In this document: positions 34,323-44,676 of the stretch, piece by piece
How positions within the stretch are numbered: position 1 is the first letter of the stretch
How the letters are laid out: every line of letters starts with the position of its first letter
Assembly (NCBI RefSeq): GCF_000024345.1
Contig: NC_013729.1
Span: 6,882,001-6,946,000, forward strand
DNA length: 64,000 bases
Origin: Kribbella flavida DSM 17836
GTDB taxonomy: Bacteria; Actinomycetota; Actinomycetes; Propionibacteriales; Kribbellaceae
Direction: 5' to 3'
Notes under the pieces: generated by a model
What the model was told of the DNA's origin: nothing
The model's database searches: none
Seen by the model: only the letters and a program-made list of their open reading frames with translations
Position numbers and translations under genes: made by a program

Positions 34323-34982
34323 ATGAGCGCCTCCTCCATCGAGCAACCCGCTGACCTCGAGCTGGTTCGGACCTCCTACGACCGGGTCGCCGACAACTAC
34401 GTCGAGATGAACCTCGGGGACATCACCACCTATCCCTGGCTGCGGTCCGCGATGGACGGGTTCGCGGCCTCGGTGCGCGGGCTGGGGCCGGTGCTGGACG
34501 TCGGATGCGGGCCGGGCGACGTGACCGCCTACCTGGCCGAGCACGGGCTCGACGTCTCCGGGGTGGACCTCTCGCCGCGGATGATCGAGCACGCGCGGCG
34601 GCTGTACCCGGGGCAGCGGTTCGCCGTGGCGTCGGCCACCGAGCTGGAGCTGGCGGAGTCGTCCCTCGGGGGGATTCTCGGGTGGTGGTCACTGTTCAAC
34701 CTGCCGCGGCACGTTCTTCCGTCGGTGATCCAGTCCTTCGCCCGCGCGCTGGTACCGGGCGGGCAGGTCATCATCGCGACCCACAAGGGTGACGGTGAGA
34801 TCGTGCGGACCGAGGCGTACGGCGCGGTGCCGGTTTCCTGGACCACCTACCTGTGGCAGCCGGACGACCTCTGGGCCATCTTGGCTGCGGCGGGTCTCGA
34901 GCCGGTGGCTGAGCTGCGGCTCACGCAGAGTGTGGCGGGCGTTCCCTCGTTGGTGCTCGTTGCGCAGCGCAACGGGCAGTAG
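34323..34982 (+). CDS. Class I SAM-dependent methyltransferase
   Basis: 219 aa. Motif I VLDVGCGPGDVTAYL (about 58-72), motif II VSGVDLSPRMIEHARR, and post-motifs LGGILGWWSLFNLPR and LVPGGQVIIATHKGDGE. A small-molecule methyltransferase by general look (UbiE/Methyltransf_25 type). Substrate unknown, no pathway neighbours. Starts leaderless. Confidence 0.86.
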   Translation: MSASSIEQPADLELVRTSYDRVADNYVEMNLGDITTYPWLRSAMDGFAASVRGLGPVLDVGCGPGDVTAYLAEHGLDVSGVDLSPRMIEHARRLYPGQRFAVASATELELAESSLGGILGWWSLFNLPRHVLPSVIQSFARALVPGGQVIIATHKGDGEIVRTEAYGAVPVSWTTYLWQPDDLWAILAAAGLEPVAELRLTQSVAGVPSLVLVAQRNGQ

Positions 34983-35015
34983 CTGGAGCTGCGAGGGTCA
35001 GGAACGCGTCGCCTG

Positions 35016-35792
35016 CTAGATCAACGGGAGCAGCTCCTCGGCGATCCCCGGGGACAGCGCGATGGTGGCGCCGGAGGCGACGTCGTGGGGTGAGCCGTCG
35101 ACGTCGACGACGATCGCGCCGGCCTCGCGGGCGATGATCACGCCGGCGCTGGTGTCCCAGGGCTTGTTGCTGAACATGATCGACGCGTCGAGGCTGCCGT
35201 CGGCGACCAGCGCCAGGTGCAGGGCCGCCGTACCGAGCATGCGGATGCGTTGCACCCGCGGGACGAGCAGGTCGATCAGGGCCGTCCGCGGGCGGTTCCT
35301 CGCGGCTGCGTCTGCGCCGACGGCGAAGTCGCCGGCCATCACCAGGGCCTCGGAGAGCTGCTCGCAGCGGCTGACCCGGATCGCCTCGCCGTTGCGGAAG
35401 GCCCCCAGGCCCTCGGCCGCGGTGTAGCGGGTGCCGAGGCGCGGGAAGTGGAGAACGCCGAGGCGTTGCGACGTCCCGGCGACCAGGCCCAGCGAGATGC
35501 CCCAGAGCGGTACGCCGTGGAGGTAGTTGACGGTGCCGTCGATCGGGTCGAGCACCCAGGACAGCTCCCCCTCGCCCGGATGAGCGCCTTCCTCCTCGCC
35601 GAGAAACGCGATCTGCGGCGTCTCCTTCGCCAGGTGCGCCCGGACCGCCTGCTCGACCGCGATGTCGGTGTCGGAGGCCATGTCGCGGTCGCCCTTGGAG
35701 TGCACAGCGCCGGGCGGGCGCGACTCCACCAGGTCAGCGGCGATCGCCACCGCCCCTTCGGCGATCTCCAGCAGGCGCGGCAGGTCGGTCAC
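35016..35792 (-). CDS. Inositol monophosphatase-family protein
   Basis: 258 aa. Mg-dependent phosphatase motifs: FLGEEEGAHP (metal Glu), WVLDPIDGTVNYLHG (metal Asp pair) and WDTSAGVIIAREAGA. Could act on inositol phosphate, histidinol phosphate or related sugar phosphates; the usual WDXAAG reads WDTSAG. Start GTG 35792 with GAGGAG 7 nt upstream. Single gene between convergent and co-directional unrelated neighbours. Confidence 0.88.
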   Translation of the reverse strand: MTDLPRLLEIAEGAVAIAADLVESRPPGAVHSKGDRDMASDTDIAVEQAVRAHLAKETPQIAFLGEEEGAHPGEGELSWVLDPIDGTVNYLHGVPLWGISLGLVAGTSQRLGVLHFPRLGTRYTAAEGLGAFRNGEAIRVSRCEQLSEALVMAGDFAVGADAAARNRPRTALIDLLVPRVQRIRMLGTAALHLALVADGSLDASIMFSNKPWDTSAGVIIAREAGAIVVDVDGSPHDVASGATIALSPGIAEELLPLI

Positions 35793-35831
35793 GGGACGAC
35801 TCCTCGGCAGAACGGTCGGCGTACCAGCAAC

Positions 35832-36164
35832 CTAACCGAGCGGTGGGAAGACCTGAGCCGCCGGCAGCCCGTCCAGCACCTTCTGCAGCTCCGGCGTCAC
35901 GTCGCCGTGCAGCTGCAGCAGCGTCATGTCGGCCAGCGCGAAAAGCTGCGCGAGCAGATCGGCCACGTGCTCGTTGTGCCCGATCGCAGCCGCCGCGTCG
36001 GTGTACTCCTCGAGCACCACCACGTACCCCGGTCCCTGGTACCAGTCGTACTTCAACGTCCCGGGCTCCTCGGCGACCCGAGCCGCCAACGCCCGGACGA
36101 CCGCCGCGAAGTCCTGCTCGCGCCCGTCCCGGACGACGAACTCCACCCGCACCAGGATTCCCAT
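35832..36164 (-). CDS. Antibiotic biosynthesis monooxygenase (ABM)-domain protein
   Basis: 110 aa from ATG 36164, 5 nt after GGAGG; a GTG at 36176 abutting the upstream stop is less likely. Ferredoxin-like ABM fold: GILVRVEFVVRDGREQDFAAVVRALAARVAEEPGTLKYDWYQ ... VVVLEEYTDAAAAIGHNEH. Such small dimeric proteins include quinol monooxygenases and haem-degrading enzymes, but many have no known substrate. Probably co-transcribed with the HAD-like gene upstream (12-bp gap). Confidence 0.83.
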   Translation of the reverse strand: MGILVRVEFVVRDGREQDFAAVVRALAARVAEEPGTLKYDWYQGPGYVVVLEEYTDAAAAIGHNEHVADLLAQLFALADMTLLQLHGDVTPELQKVLDGLPAAQVFPPLG

Positions 36165-36176
36165 CCCAACCTCCAC

Positions 36177-36662
36177 TCACCCGCCGGCCGGCTTCAGCCC
36201 CCGTAACCAATCCCGAACCACCGTATAGTCCGCTGCCCGAAGCCCATGCCGGGGATCCACCCGATGCAGCAAGGCAGGCGCCGCAGACCGCCTGTGCACC
36301 CAGACCTTGTCGCGGTCGGTGATCTCGTCGTCCAGCCAGGCGAACGCACGGCCGTCGGCCCAGGCCAGCAAACCTGCGGTCTTCCAGTGGATCGAGCCGA
36401 TCGATTCGGCATCCGGCCACTCGACGAAGGGCAGCTCCGGCAGGCCGAGACGGGGAGCGATCACCTCGTTCGCCTCTGCTCCCCAGGTCGTCGCCCACAC
36501 CAGGTCGCAGCCGAGCGCGGTCAGTCGGGCGCCGTGTGCTGGATCGAGCCGGGCGAGCAGTGGATTGCCGTCAGCGCCGGCCGCGCCGTACGACGGGTAG
36601 GGCGAGGGGCCGCCGAACGGGATCAGCGGACCGTCGACATCGAGGAAGAGTACCGGGCGCAT
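36177..36662 (-). CDS. HAD-like domain protein
   Basis: 161 aa, ATG 36662 (MRPVLFLDVDGPLIPF). The DVDGPL motif is the HAD nucleophile loop (D-X-D), WATTW takes the place of motif II Thr, and FAWLDDEITDRD resembles the acidic motif IV. This matches the small HAD domains of the 'Swiss Army Knife' RNA-repair type that occur as single proteins in actinobacteria. Phosphatase activity is plausible but untested. Confidence 0.8.
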   Translation of the reverse strand: MRPVLFLDVDGPLIPFGGPSPYPSYGAAGADGNPLLARLDPAHGARLTALGCDLVWATTWGAEANEVIAPRLGLPELPFVEWPDAESIGSIHWKTAGLLAWADGRAFAWLDDEITDRDKVWVHRRSAAPALLHRVDPRHGLRAADYTVVRDWLRGLKPAGG

Positions 36663-36688
36663 CCCTCGGACCGCGTCCGCACTGAGCG

Positions 36689-37129
36689 TCAGGACGCCGC
36701 GAGGCCGCGGAGTTTGAGGTCGACGACGGTGGGGGCGTCGGCCTGGGAGTGTTTGTCGCCGGCGGCAACGACCGTGGCGACCTCCTCGTCGATCTTGTCC
36801 AGGCGCTGGTCGATCTTGTCCAGCCGGCGCTGCATCAGGTCGACGAACTCGGCGTTCTCGACGACGCGGGCGCTGGTGATCCGGGAGTACTCCTGCGCCA
36901 CGTGGGCGCGTTCGTCGCTGTGGGCCAGGCGTTCGACCAGCAACTGGTGGCGGATCAGCAGCGAGGCGCCGATCGCGATCATCACCGCACAGACGGCAGC
37001 CGCGCGCAGGATCCACGCGTTCTGCGAGAACAGCGCGACACTGACGGCCAGACAGATGACGATCAGCAGACTGTTCGCGACGGTGAGAACGGTGGTCCTG
37101 GTTCGACGGCGGCTACCCCTTGACCCCAT
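36689..37129 (-). CDS. Small membrane protein with amphipathic C-terminus, unknown
   Basis: 146 aa from ATG 37129. Basic N-terminus MGSRGSRRRTRTT, two adjacent membrane helices (about 13-60, VLTVANSLLIVICLAVSVALF and AAAVCAVMIAIGASLLI), then a helical, charged region with repeats DLMQRRLDKIDQRLDKIDEEV suggesting a coiled coil. Not recognised. It follows DUF3180 by 11 bp and may be the last gene of the folate operon. Confidence 0.7.
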   Translation of the reverse strand: MGSRGSRRRTRTTVLTVANSLLIVICLAVSVALFSQNAWILRAAAVCAVMIAIGASLLIRHQLLVERLAHSDERAHVAQEYSRITSARVVENAEFVDLMQRRLDKIDQRLDKIDEEVATVVAAGDKHSQADAPTVVDLKLRGLAAS

Positions 37130-37140
37130 GGACCGACATG

Positions 37141-37656
37141 TTAGGGGGTCTCTTCGGGGTCTTCGGGGATACGACACGCACGTTCGAGCAGCAATCCGGC
37201 CGTGACGACCAGCACTGAGATCACCGCCGCCAGTCCGGCCGTGATCACCCGGTTGCGCGGCCCCGAAGAACTCACCGCGTCCAGGAAGGATAACGCGAAC
37301 CCTGCGTACACACCGGTGCACAACGCACCGACGAATGCGCTCGCTTTTCCGAGCAGCAGCAGGAAAACCGCGCGCGACGGCTCGATCCGCTCCCGGCGGA
37401 CCTGGATCCGCTGATGGGTGTTGCGGGCGGCGGCGAACAGCAGCGCGGCCAGGAACGCCCAGGCGACCAGTGTGAGCAACGACACCGTCGGCGCGACCCC
37501 GCCGCCGGACTCGATCGCCTGCACCATGGTCAGCCCGATCGCCGCCCCGAGGACGGCGATCGCGACCAGTAGCCAGCGCGACGTCGGCCGCACCGAGCCG
37601 GGACGGGGCGGCTCCTGGCCGGAAGCCCTGCCCGGCCCGGGACTGCCGGACACCAC
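37141..37656 (-). CDS. DUF3180 membrane protein
   Basis: 171 aa, GTG start sharing one base with the folK stop. About four hydrophobic segments (about 28-46, 58-78, 98-120, 135-157). DUF3180 proteins are regularly found directly after folK in actinobacteria. Function unknown. Confidence 0.82.
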   Translation of the reverse strand: MVSGSPGPGRASGQEPPRPGSVRPTSRWLLVAIAVLGAAIGLTMVQAIESGGGVAPTVSLLTLVAWAFLAALLFAAARNTHQRIQVRRERIEPSRAVFLLLLGKASAFVGALCTGVYAGFALSFLDAVSSSGPRNRVITAGLAAVISVLVVTAGLLLERACRIPEDPEETP

Positions 37657-38222
37657 TACTGCAGCTCGATGGTCAGGTCGTCGAGCTTCCTGACGCCCTC
37701 GGTGCCCACCTGGGCCAGCAGGTCGGCGACCGGCCCGACCCCGGGCAGCTCGGCGTCCGGCTCGATGTCCAGCCAGGGCGCCAGCACGAACGCGCGCTCG
37801 TGCGCCCGCGGGTGCGGCACGGTCAGCTCGTCGGTCTGGATCGTCTTCTTGCCGTAGGTGATCAGGTCGACGTCCAGCGTGCGCGGCGCTCCCGGCACAC
37901 TGCGCTCGCGACCGAACGCCTGCTCGACGGCATGCGCGCGGTCCAGCAGCGTCTCGACGGCCAGCGTGGTGTCGGCCAGCAGCACGACGTTCAGGTACGG
38001 GCCGGACTCCTCGGGCCCACCGACCGGCTGGGTCTCGTAGACCGGCGAGACGTCGACGACCACGACGTCCGGGGTGTCCCGCAGAGCGTCGACAGCGCCC
38101 TGCAGGTGCGCCTCACGGTCGCCGAGATTGCTGCCGAGCGACAGGATCACCTGGCGGATCGGCTTCAGGCCACCGCTGAGGGTGTCCGCGTCGATGACGT
38201 GGGGACTAGGGGTCTCAGTCAC
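37656..38222 (-). CDS. folK: 2-amino-4-hydroxy-6-hydroxymethyldihydropteridine diphosphokinase FolK
   Basis: 188 aa. Transfers pyrophosphate from ATP to hydroxymethyl-dihydropterin. Motifs: ILSLGSNLGDREAHL, PVYETQPVGGPEESGPYLNVVL and the signature PRTLDVDLITYG (Mg-binding Asp pair), then VPHPRAHERAFVLAPW. The N-terminal 20 residues are an extension. Overlaps folB by 4 bp. Confidence 0.96.
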   Translation of the reverse strand: MTETPSPHVIDADTLSGGLKPIRQVILSLGSNLGDREAHLQGAVDALRDTPDVVVVDVSPVYETQPVGGPEESGPYLNVVLLADTTLAVETLLDRAHAVEQAFGRERSVPGAPRTLDVDLITYGKKTIQTDELTVPHPRAHERAFVLAPWLDIEPDAELPGVGPVADLLAQVGTEGVRKLDDLTIELQ

Positions 38223-38608
38223 GAAATCTCTCCGGGTTTGCGCTGCACGGTCAGGACAACATCGTCGAACGGCACGGTGATCGGCGCCGAGGGTTTGTGG
38301 ATCGTCACCGCGGTGCCGGTGACCCGCGGATCGGCCAGGCAGACGTCCGCGATCCGCTGGGCGAGGGTCTCGATCAGGTCGACCGGGTCGTTCTCGATCG
38401 CCGCGTGCACGCGTTCGGCGACGACGCCGTAGTTCACGGTGTCGGCCAGGTCGTCCGAGGCGGCGGCGGGCCGGGTGTCCAGCTCGAGGCGGACGTCGAC
38501 GACGAACTCCTGCCCGTCGGCCCGCTCGTGCTCGAACACCCCGTGCCGGCCGAAGCCACGGATACCGCGGATCTCGATCACGTCAGGAGGCATCACGGGA
38601 CCGCTCAT
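38219..38608 (-). CDS. folB: Dihydroneopterin aldolase FolB
   Basis: 129 aa from ATG 38608, behind GGAGGCGGA and overlapping the NTF2-like stop by ATGA. Core: DVIEIRGIRGFGRHGVFEHERADGQEFVVDVRLELDT, DTVNYGVVAERVH, IETLAQRIADVCL (catalytic Glu/Lys region) and TIHKPSAPI. Splits dihydroneopterin into hydroxymethyl-dihydropterin and glycolaldehyde. Confidence 0.95.
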   Translation of the reverse strand: MSGPVMPPDVIEIRGIRGFGRHGVFEHERADGQEFVVDVRLELDTRPAAASDDLADTVNYGVVAERVHAAIENDPVDLIETLAQRIADVCLADPRVTGTAVTIHKPSAPITVPFDDVVLTVQRKPGEIS

Positions 38609-39066
38609 TCCGCCTCCTCCTGTGGACCCCCAGACGACAGTACCGGGGAGGCATGGTGGATCCACAACCGCCAGCCGGAAGAAGTTCGCCGGAACACGTT
38701 GGTCGCGAACGCCTTGCCACCGGCGAACCCCTCCTCCGGGGCCCCTTCACCCGACGACAGGACATTCTCCGTACACGTGACGTAAGCCACGTCTTCATCC
38801 ACGCGTACCTGCACGTCGGTCAGGAAGAACTGGATGTACGGCGTGTTGGCGAAGATCATCGCCCAGGCCCGCATCATCTCGGAGTACCCGGAGATGGCCG
38901 CGTTGCCCGGGTGGATGCAGACCGGGTCGGGCTCCGGCAGCCAGACCGCCGCCATCAGGTCCAGGTCGCCGGCCTCGAACGCGTTGTAGAACGCCGTGTT
39001 CGCGGTCAGCACGGCGTTCTCGCCCGACGGCTCCGCCCGCCGCGCTCCCGGCTGCTCCTCGGTCAT
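38605..39066 (-). CDS. NTF2-like (SnoaL-type) protein in the folate operon
   Basis: 153 aa from ATG 39066. Cone-shaped NTF2 fold: LTANTAFYNAFEAGDLDLMAAVWLPEPDPVCIHPGNAAISGYSEMMRAWAMIFANTP..., VDEDVAYVTCTENVL, FATNVFRRTSSGWRLWIHHASPVL. It overlaps folP upstream and folB downstream by four bases each, so it is made in step with them. No enzyme activity is assigned to this subgroup. The Trp/His-rich pocket could bind a pterin or other small ring compound (inference). Confidence 0.87.
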   Translation of the reverse strand: MTEEQPGARRAEPSGENAVLTANTAFYNAFEAGDLDLMAAVWLPEPDPVCIHPGNAAISGYSEMMRAWAMIFANTPYIQFFLTDVQVRVDEDVAYVTCTENVLSSGEGAPEEGFAGGKAFATNVFRRTSSGWRLWIHHASPVLSSGGPQEEAE

Positions 39067-39920
39067 ACCGCTCCCCACCTGCTCGCCACCCGGACCGCGT
39101 CCACACTCGGTGCCACCGCGTGGGCCCGGACGCACCAGGCCCCGCTCGCGGCAGCGAGGGCGGAGACAGCAGCGCTCGCGTCGTCTCGTCGTACGGCCGG
39201 CCTAGGCTCACCGGTCTCCTCGTCGGCGAGCAGCCTACCGAGGAACGCCTTGCGGGACGCACCGATCAGCAGCGGCCGCTCCAGCACGGCGAACTCGCGC
39301 AGCCGGCGCAGCACCTCCCAGTTGTGGTCCGCGTTCTTCGCGAACCCCAGGCCCGGGTCCAGCGCGACCCTGGCCAGGTCGATGCCGGCCGCCGCGATCG
39401 CCTCCAGCCGGACCGCCAGCTCGGCGACCACCTCGGCCACCACGTCGTCGTACCGGGCGCGGTCCTGCATGTCGGCCGAGTGCCCGCGCCAGTGCATGCA
39501 CACGTACGGCGTACCGCGGTCGGCCACCAGCGGCAGCATGTCGGGATCGGCCAGTCCGCCGGACACGTCGTTCACCATCACCGCGCCCGCGTCCAGGGCC
39601 AGCGCGGCCACGTCGGCGCGCATGGTGTCGACCGAGATCAGCGCGCCGTCGGCCGCCAGCGCCTCGATCACCGGCAGCACCCGGCGGATCTCCTCGGCCG
39701 GCGCGGGCCGCTGCGCCCCGGGCCGGGTGGACTCCCCGCCGACGTCGAGCAGGTCGGCACCCTCGGCCAGCAGTTCCCGCCCGTGCTCGATCGCCGCGGA
39801 CGGCTCGAACCACTCCCCGCCGTCGGAGAACGAGTCCGGGGTCACGTTGACGACACCCATCACCAGACAGCGGTCCGGCGTGGGCAGTCCCTGAACATGA
39901 CTCGGTGGGGCAGTTCGCAC
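39063..39920 (-). CDS. folP: Dihydropteroate synthase FolP
   Basis: 285 aa from GTG 39920, chosen because TACGGT lies 6 nt upstream and no SD is present; a GTG at 39956 would add 12 residues. TIM-barrel motifs: VMGVVNVTPDSFSDGG, LLDVGGESTRPGA, ISVDTMRADVAALALDAGAVMVNDVSGG, DPGLGFAKNADHNWEVLRRL, LIGASRKAFLG and the terminal RAHAV. Joins hydroxymethyl-dihydropterin pyrophosphate with pABA; target of sulfonamides. Heads the folP-NTF2-folB-folK segment. Confidence 0.95.
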   Translation of the reverse strand: MRTAPPSHVQGLPTPDRCLVMGVVNVTPDSFSDGGEWFEPSAAIEHGRELLAEGADLLDVGGESTRPGAQRPAPAEEIRRVLPVIEALAADGALISVDTMRADVAALALDAGAVMVNDVSGGLADPDMLPLVADRGTPYVCMHWRGHSADMQDRARYDDVVAEVVAELAVRLEAIAAAGIDLARVALDPGLGFAKNADHNWEVLRRLREFAVLERPLLIGASRKAFLGRLLADEETGEPRPAVRRDDASAAVSALAAASGAWCVRAHAVAPSVDAVRVASRWGAV

Positions 39921-39926
39921 TGGACC

Positions 39927-39932
39927 ACCGTA
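39927..39932 (-). promoter_or_regulatory. -10 element TACGGT, leaderless folP
   Basis: TACGGT on the minus strand is followed by 6 nt and GTG 39920. Lets folP and downstream genes be transcribed apart from the protease gene. Confidence 0.5.
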
Positions 39933-40002
39933 GTGGTCCCGGCCGAACCGCCCCACCTAGGTACCGGGCCCCCATCAACTCCCGGGCGCCTGCCGGGGGT
40001 CG

Positions 40003-41151
40003 CTAACCCAGTACCAATGAGGCGCCGCTTGCTGCCAGCGCCTCACCGATCGGTTGGGAGTAGGACTCGTTCGCCTGGCCGCGCTTCTGCAGGCACTCGC
40101 CGCTGATCAGCGCCGCGCCACTGGTGATGCCGAGCGCGTAGCCGCTGGTCAGGTTGGCGCCGCCGGAGTCGCCGGTCTGGACGCAGGCGGTGTGCTTGTA
40201 CATGCCCTTGACGACCTGGTTGCTGCCGTAGTTGACGGTCACGTTCTTCGCGACCACCCGGCCGCAGGTCCAGCGGGTGGTCTTGCCGGACTTGCAGACC
40301 GAGGCGCCGACGGTGACGCCGGTCTGGCCCTTGATCGGTACGTCGGTGTCGCCCCAGCGCTCGACGTAGCCGCGCTGGTCCCAGCCGTCGATCACCGTGA
40401 CGGTGCCGAAGTCGTTGCCCGGGTAGCTCGAGCTGCGGGTGTCGCCGAGGATGTAGCCGTTGCGGGAGAACGACGGCTTGCCGGCCGTGCAGTGCCCGGC
40501 GGTCAGGAAGATTCGGGTGCCGTCGTCGGTCCGGGCGTTGAAGCCCAGGGAGCAGGTGTACCCGGTGTTCTTGTCGACCTGGAGCCCGCCGAGCAGACCG
40601 AAGTCGTCCTGGGTGGTGGTGAGCTCGCCCGGGGACGTGCGCACCGTGACCCGGTCGCCGTTGGCCTGGGCGCGGCGCAGGAACCGTTTGGTGATCGCGT
40701 CCCGGGCGCCGGTCGGCACGGTGACCACGACGGTGCCGGTGATCGGGTCGACGTACCAGGACTTGACCTTGCCGGCGCTGGATCCGACGGCCAGGTGGTC
40801 GAGGTCGCGCTGCACCGAGCGCAGCTCCTCGGCCGTGAACCGGACCAGCTTCGGCACCGCGCCGATCGCCCGGACCAGCCCGGCGGTGGCCTGGTCCGAG
40901 ACCGCGACGACGACGTCACCCGCGTCACTGAGATAGCTGCCGATCACCCGGGACCCGAGCTGGGTCTCCACCGTGCCGGCCTTGACGATGCGCTCCTGCT
41001 GGAGCAGCTCCGGGTCGGGGGCCATCGTGCGGCCCGCCCGCGCCGTCCCGCTCCGCTCGTCGGCCTCGGCGCCGTTCGCCGCGACCAGCCCGGCGGCCGT
41101 CAACGCGACGATCCCGGTGAGTGCGACGCCGACCAGGCAACGCCCTGACAT
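40003..41151 (-). CDS. Secreted S1-family serine protease (streptogrisin/alpha-lytic type)
   Basis: 382 aa. Sec signal peptide (about 1-30, VGVALTGIVALTAAGLVAANGAEA), propeptide (about 31-185, including DLDHLAVGSSAGKVKSWYVDPITG, a Pro_Al_protease-like segment), then a chymotrypsin-fold domain with His (FLTAGHCT), Asp (GNDFGTVTV) and Ser (TGDSGGANL), plus paired Cys. The propeptide is expected to chaperone folding and be cleaved off. SD AGGAGG precedes ATG 41151. It separates folE from folP, an unusual place for an exoprotease, and has its own upstream direct repeats. Confidence 0.92.
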   Translation of the reverse strand: MSGRCLVGVALTGIVALTAAGLVAANGAEADERSGTARAGRTMAPDPELLQQERIVKAGTVETQLGSRVIGSYLSDAGDVVVAVSDQATAGLVRAIGAVPKLVRFTAEELRSVQRDLDHLAVGSSAGKVKSWYVDPITGTVVVTVPTGARDAITKRFLRRAQANGDRVTVRTSPGELTTTQDDFGLLGGLQVDKNTGYTCSLGFNARTDDGTRIFLTAGHCTAGKPSFSRNGYILGDTRSSSYPGNDFGTVTVIDGWDQRGYVERWGDTDVPIKGQTGVTVGASVCKSGKTTRWTCGRVVAKNVTVNYGSNQVVKGMYKHTACVQTGDSGGANLTSGYALGITSGAALISGECLQKRGQANESYSQPIGEALAASGASLVLG

Positions 41152-41234
41152 ACGTTCCTCCTCACGAAGGCGTCCCGCGTCCGAGTCGGAACACCACTAC
41201 GGAACGTAAACGCTCAGCCACGGAATGTCCATGG

Positions 41235-41268
41235 TCAACGACCTCTGACCCCTCAACGACCTGACCCC
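41235..41268. repeat. 17-18 bp tandem repeat upstream of the protease gene
   Basis: Two adjacent copies (41235-41252 and 41253-41268) differ by two missing bases. On the minus strand this gives two direct GGTCGTTGA motifs 18 bp apart, about 90-115 bp before the protease start, and could be an activator site. Confidence 0.55.
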
Positions 41269-41302
41269 CCAGGTGGCTACGCGCAGGACGAGGACAGCCG
41301 GG

Positions 41303-41899
41303 TCAGCCGACGATGAGGCTCATGGCTTCGGCGCGGGTGGAGGGGTTGCGGAGCTGGCCGCGGACGGCGGAGGTGATGGTTCTGGCGCCGGGTTTGCGCA
41401 CGCCGCGCATCGTCATGCAGAGGTGCTCGCACTCGATCACCACGATCACCCCGCGCGGCTGCAGCAGCTCGACCAGGGACTCGGCGACCTGGGTGGTCAG
41501 CCGCTCCTGGACCTGCGGGCGCTTGGCGTAGACGTCGACCAGCCGGGCCAGCTTGGACAGGCCGGTGATCCGGCCGTCCGGGTTGGGGATGTAGCCGACG
41601 TGCGCGACCCCGGTGAAAGGCACCAGATGGTGCTCGCACAGCGACCAGACCTCGATGTCCTTGACCAGGATCATCTCGTCGTGGCCGAGGTCGAACGTCG
41701 TGGTCAGCACGTCCGACGCGGTGAGCCCCAGCCCGGCGGTGATCTCCTCGTACGAGCGAGCCACCCGGGCCGGGGTCTCCTTCAGTCCTTCGCGGTCCGG
41801 GTCCTCGCCGATCGCGATCAGCAGCTCCCGGACCGCCCGCTCGGCCCGCTCGTGGTCGAACTTCGGCGACGTCACGGGCGCCGCGCAGCCGGCCGGCAC
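41303..41899 (-). CDS. folE: GTP cyclohydrolase I FolE
   Basis: 198 aa. First step of folate synthesis, GTP to 7,8-dihydroneopterin triphosphate. Motifs: ELLIAIGEDPDREGLKETPARVARSYEEI, the zinc site Cys/His in SLCEHHLVPFTGVAHVGYIP, and the barrel end TTQVAESLVELLQPRGVIVVIECEHLCMTMRGVRKPGARTITSAVRGQL. Start GTG 41899 is the longest option; GTG 41875 (VTSPKFDHERAERAV) is also plausible since neither has a good SD. It follows ftsH by 19 bp. Confidence 0.96.
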   Translation of the reverse strand: MPAGCAAPVTSPKFDHERAERAVRELLIAIGEDPDREGLKETPARVARSYEEITAGLGLTASDVLTTTFDLGHDEMILVKDIEVWSLCEHHLVPFTGVAHVGYIPNPDGRITGLSKLARLVDVYAKRPQVQERLTTQVAESLVELLQPRGVIVVIECEHLCMTMRGVRKPGARTITSAVRGQLRNPSTRAEAMSLIVG

Positions 41900-41918
41900 T
41901 CAGCGGACATGCCCTGCC

Positions 41919-43949
<2,031 letters not shown>

Positions 43950-44119
43950 GATCGAGGCTCGCGCCCCGTCCCTCCTAGCTCAGCAGGCCCGGGTGAGGGG
44001 CCCTTCGACGGTAACACCAGTCCAAGTGTCTCGTGCCGGGCAAGCCTGCCCACCACGAGGGTCACCTGGAACGACGGTACGGTCCGTTGTACAGCCTGTC
44101 ACCAAGTCCGGCGGGGAGC

Positions 44120-44671
44120 TCAGGAGTAGACGTGCGGCGCCAGCGTCGCGACGCAGCGCAGGTTGCGGTACTTCTCCGCGTAGTCCAGCCCGTAGCCGAC
44201 CACGAACTCGTCGGGGATGTCGAAGCCGACGTACTTCACCGGCACCGCCATCTTGGCCGCGTCCGGCTTGCGGAAGGCGGTGCAGATCTCCACCGAGGCC
44301 GGCTTGCGCGACTCCAGGTTGCTGACCAGCCAGGTCAGCGTCAGGCCGGTGTCGATGATGTCCTCGACGATCAGCACGTGCCGGTTGGTGATGTCGGTGT
44401 CCAGGTCCTTGAGGATCCGGACCACCCCGGACGACTTGGTGCCCGAGCCGTACGACGAGATGGCCATCCAGTCCATCTCCACGTGCCGGCTGAACGAGCG
44501 GGCCAGGTCCGCCATCACCATCACGGCGCCCTTGAGGACACCGACCACCAGCAGGTCCTTGCCCTCGTAGTCCGCCTCGATCCGTACGGCCAGCTCCTTG
44601 AGCTTGGCCAGGATCTCCTCCTCGGTATGGAGGATCTCGGTCAGGTCCTTCTCGATGTCCGACGCATCCAC
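44120..44671 (-). CDS. hpt: Hypoxanthine phosphoribosyltransferase Hpt
   Basis: 183 aa, GTG start. PRPP-binding motif VLIVEDIIDTGLTLTWL (about 105-121), substrate region DLLVVGVLKGAVMVMADLARSF and a terminal VVGYGLDYAEKYRNL typical of bacterial HPRT. Salvages hypoxanthine/guanine. It begins 5 bp after tilS, the tilS-hpt-ftsH order seen widely in bacteria. GACAGGCT stands 7 nt before the start, a possible weaker leaderless promoter. Confidence 0.95.
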   Translation of the reverse strand: MDASDIEKDLTEILHTEEEILAKLKELAVRIEADYEGKDLLVVGVLKGAVMVMADLARSFSRHVEMDWMAISSYGSGTKSSGVVRILKDLDTDITNRHVLIVEDIIDTGLTLTWLVSNLESRKPASVEICTAFRKPDAAKMAVPVKYVGFDIPDEFVVGYGLDYAEKYRNLRCVATLAPHVYS

Positions 44672-44676
44672 ACGGG

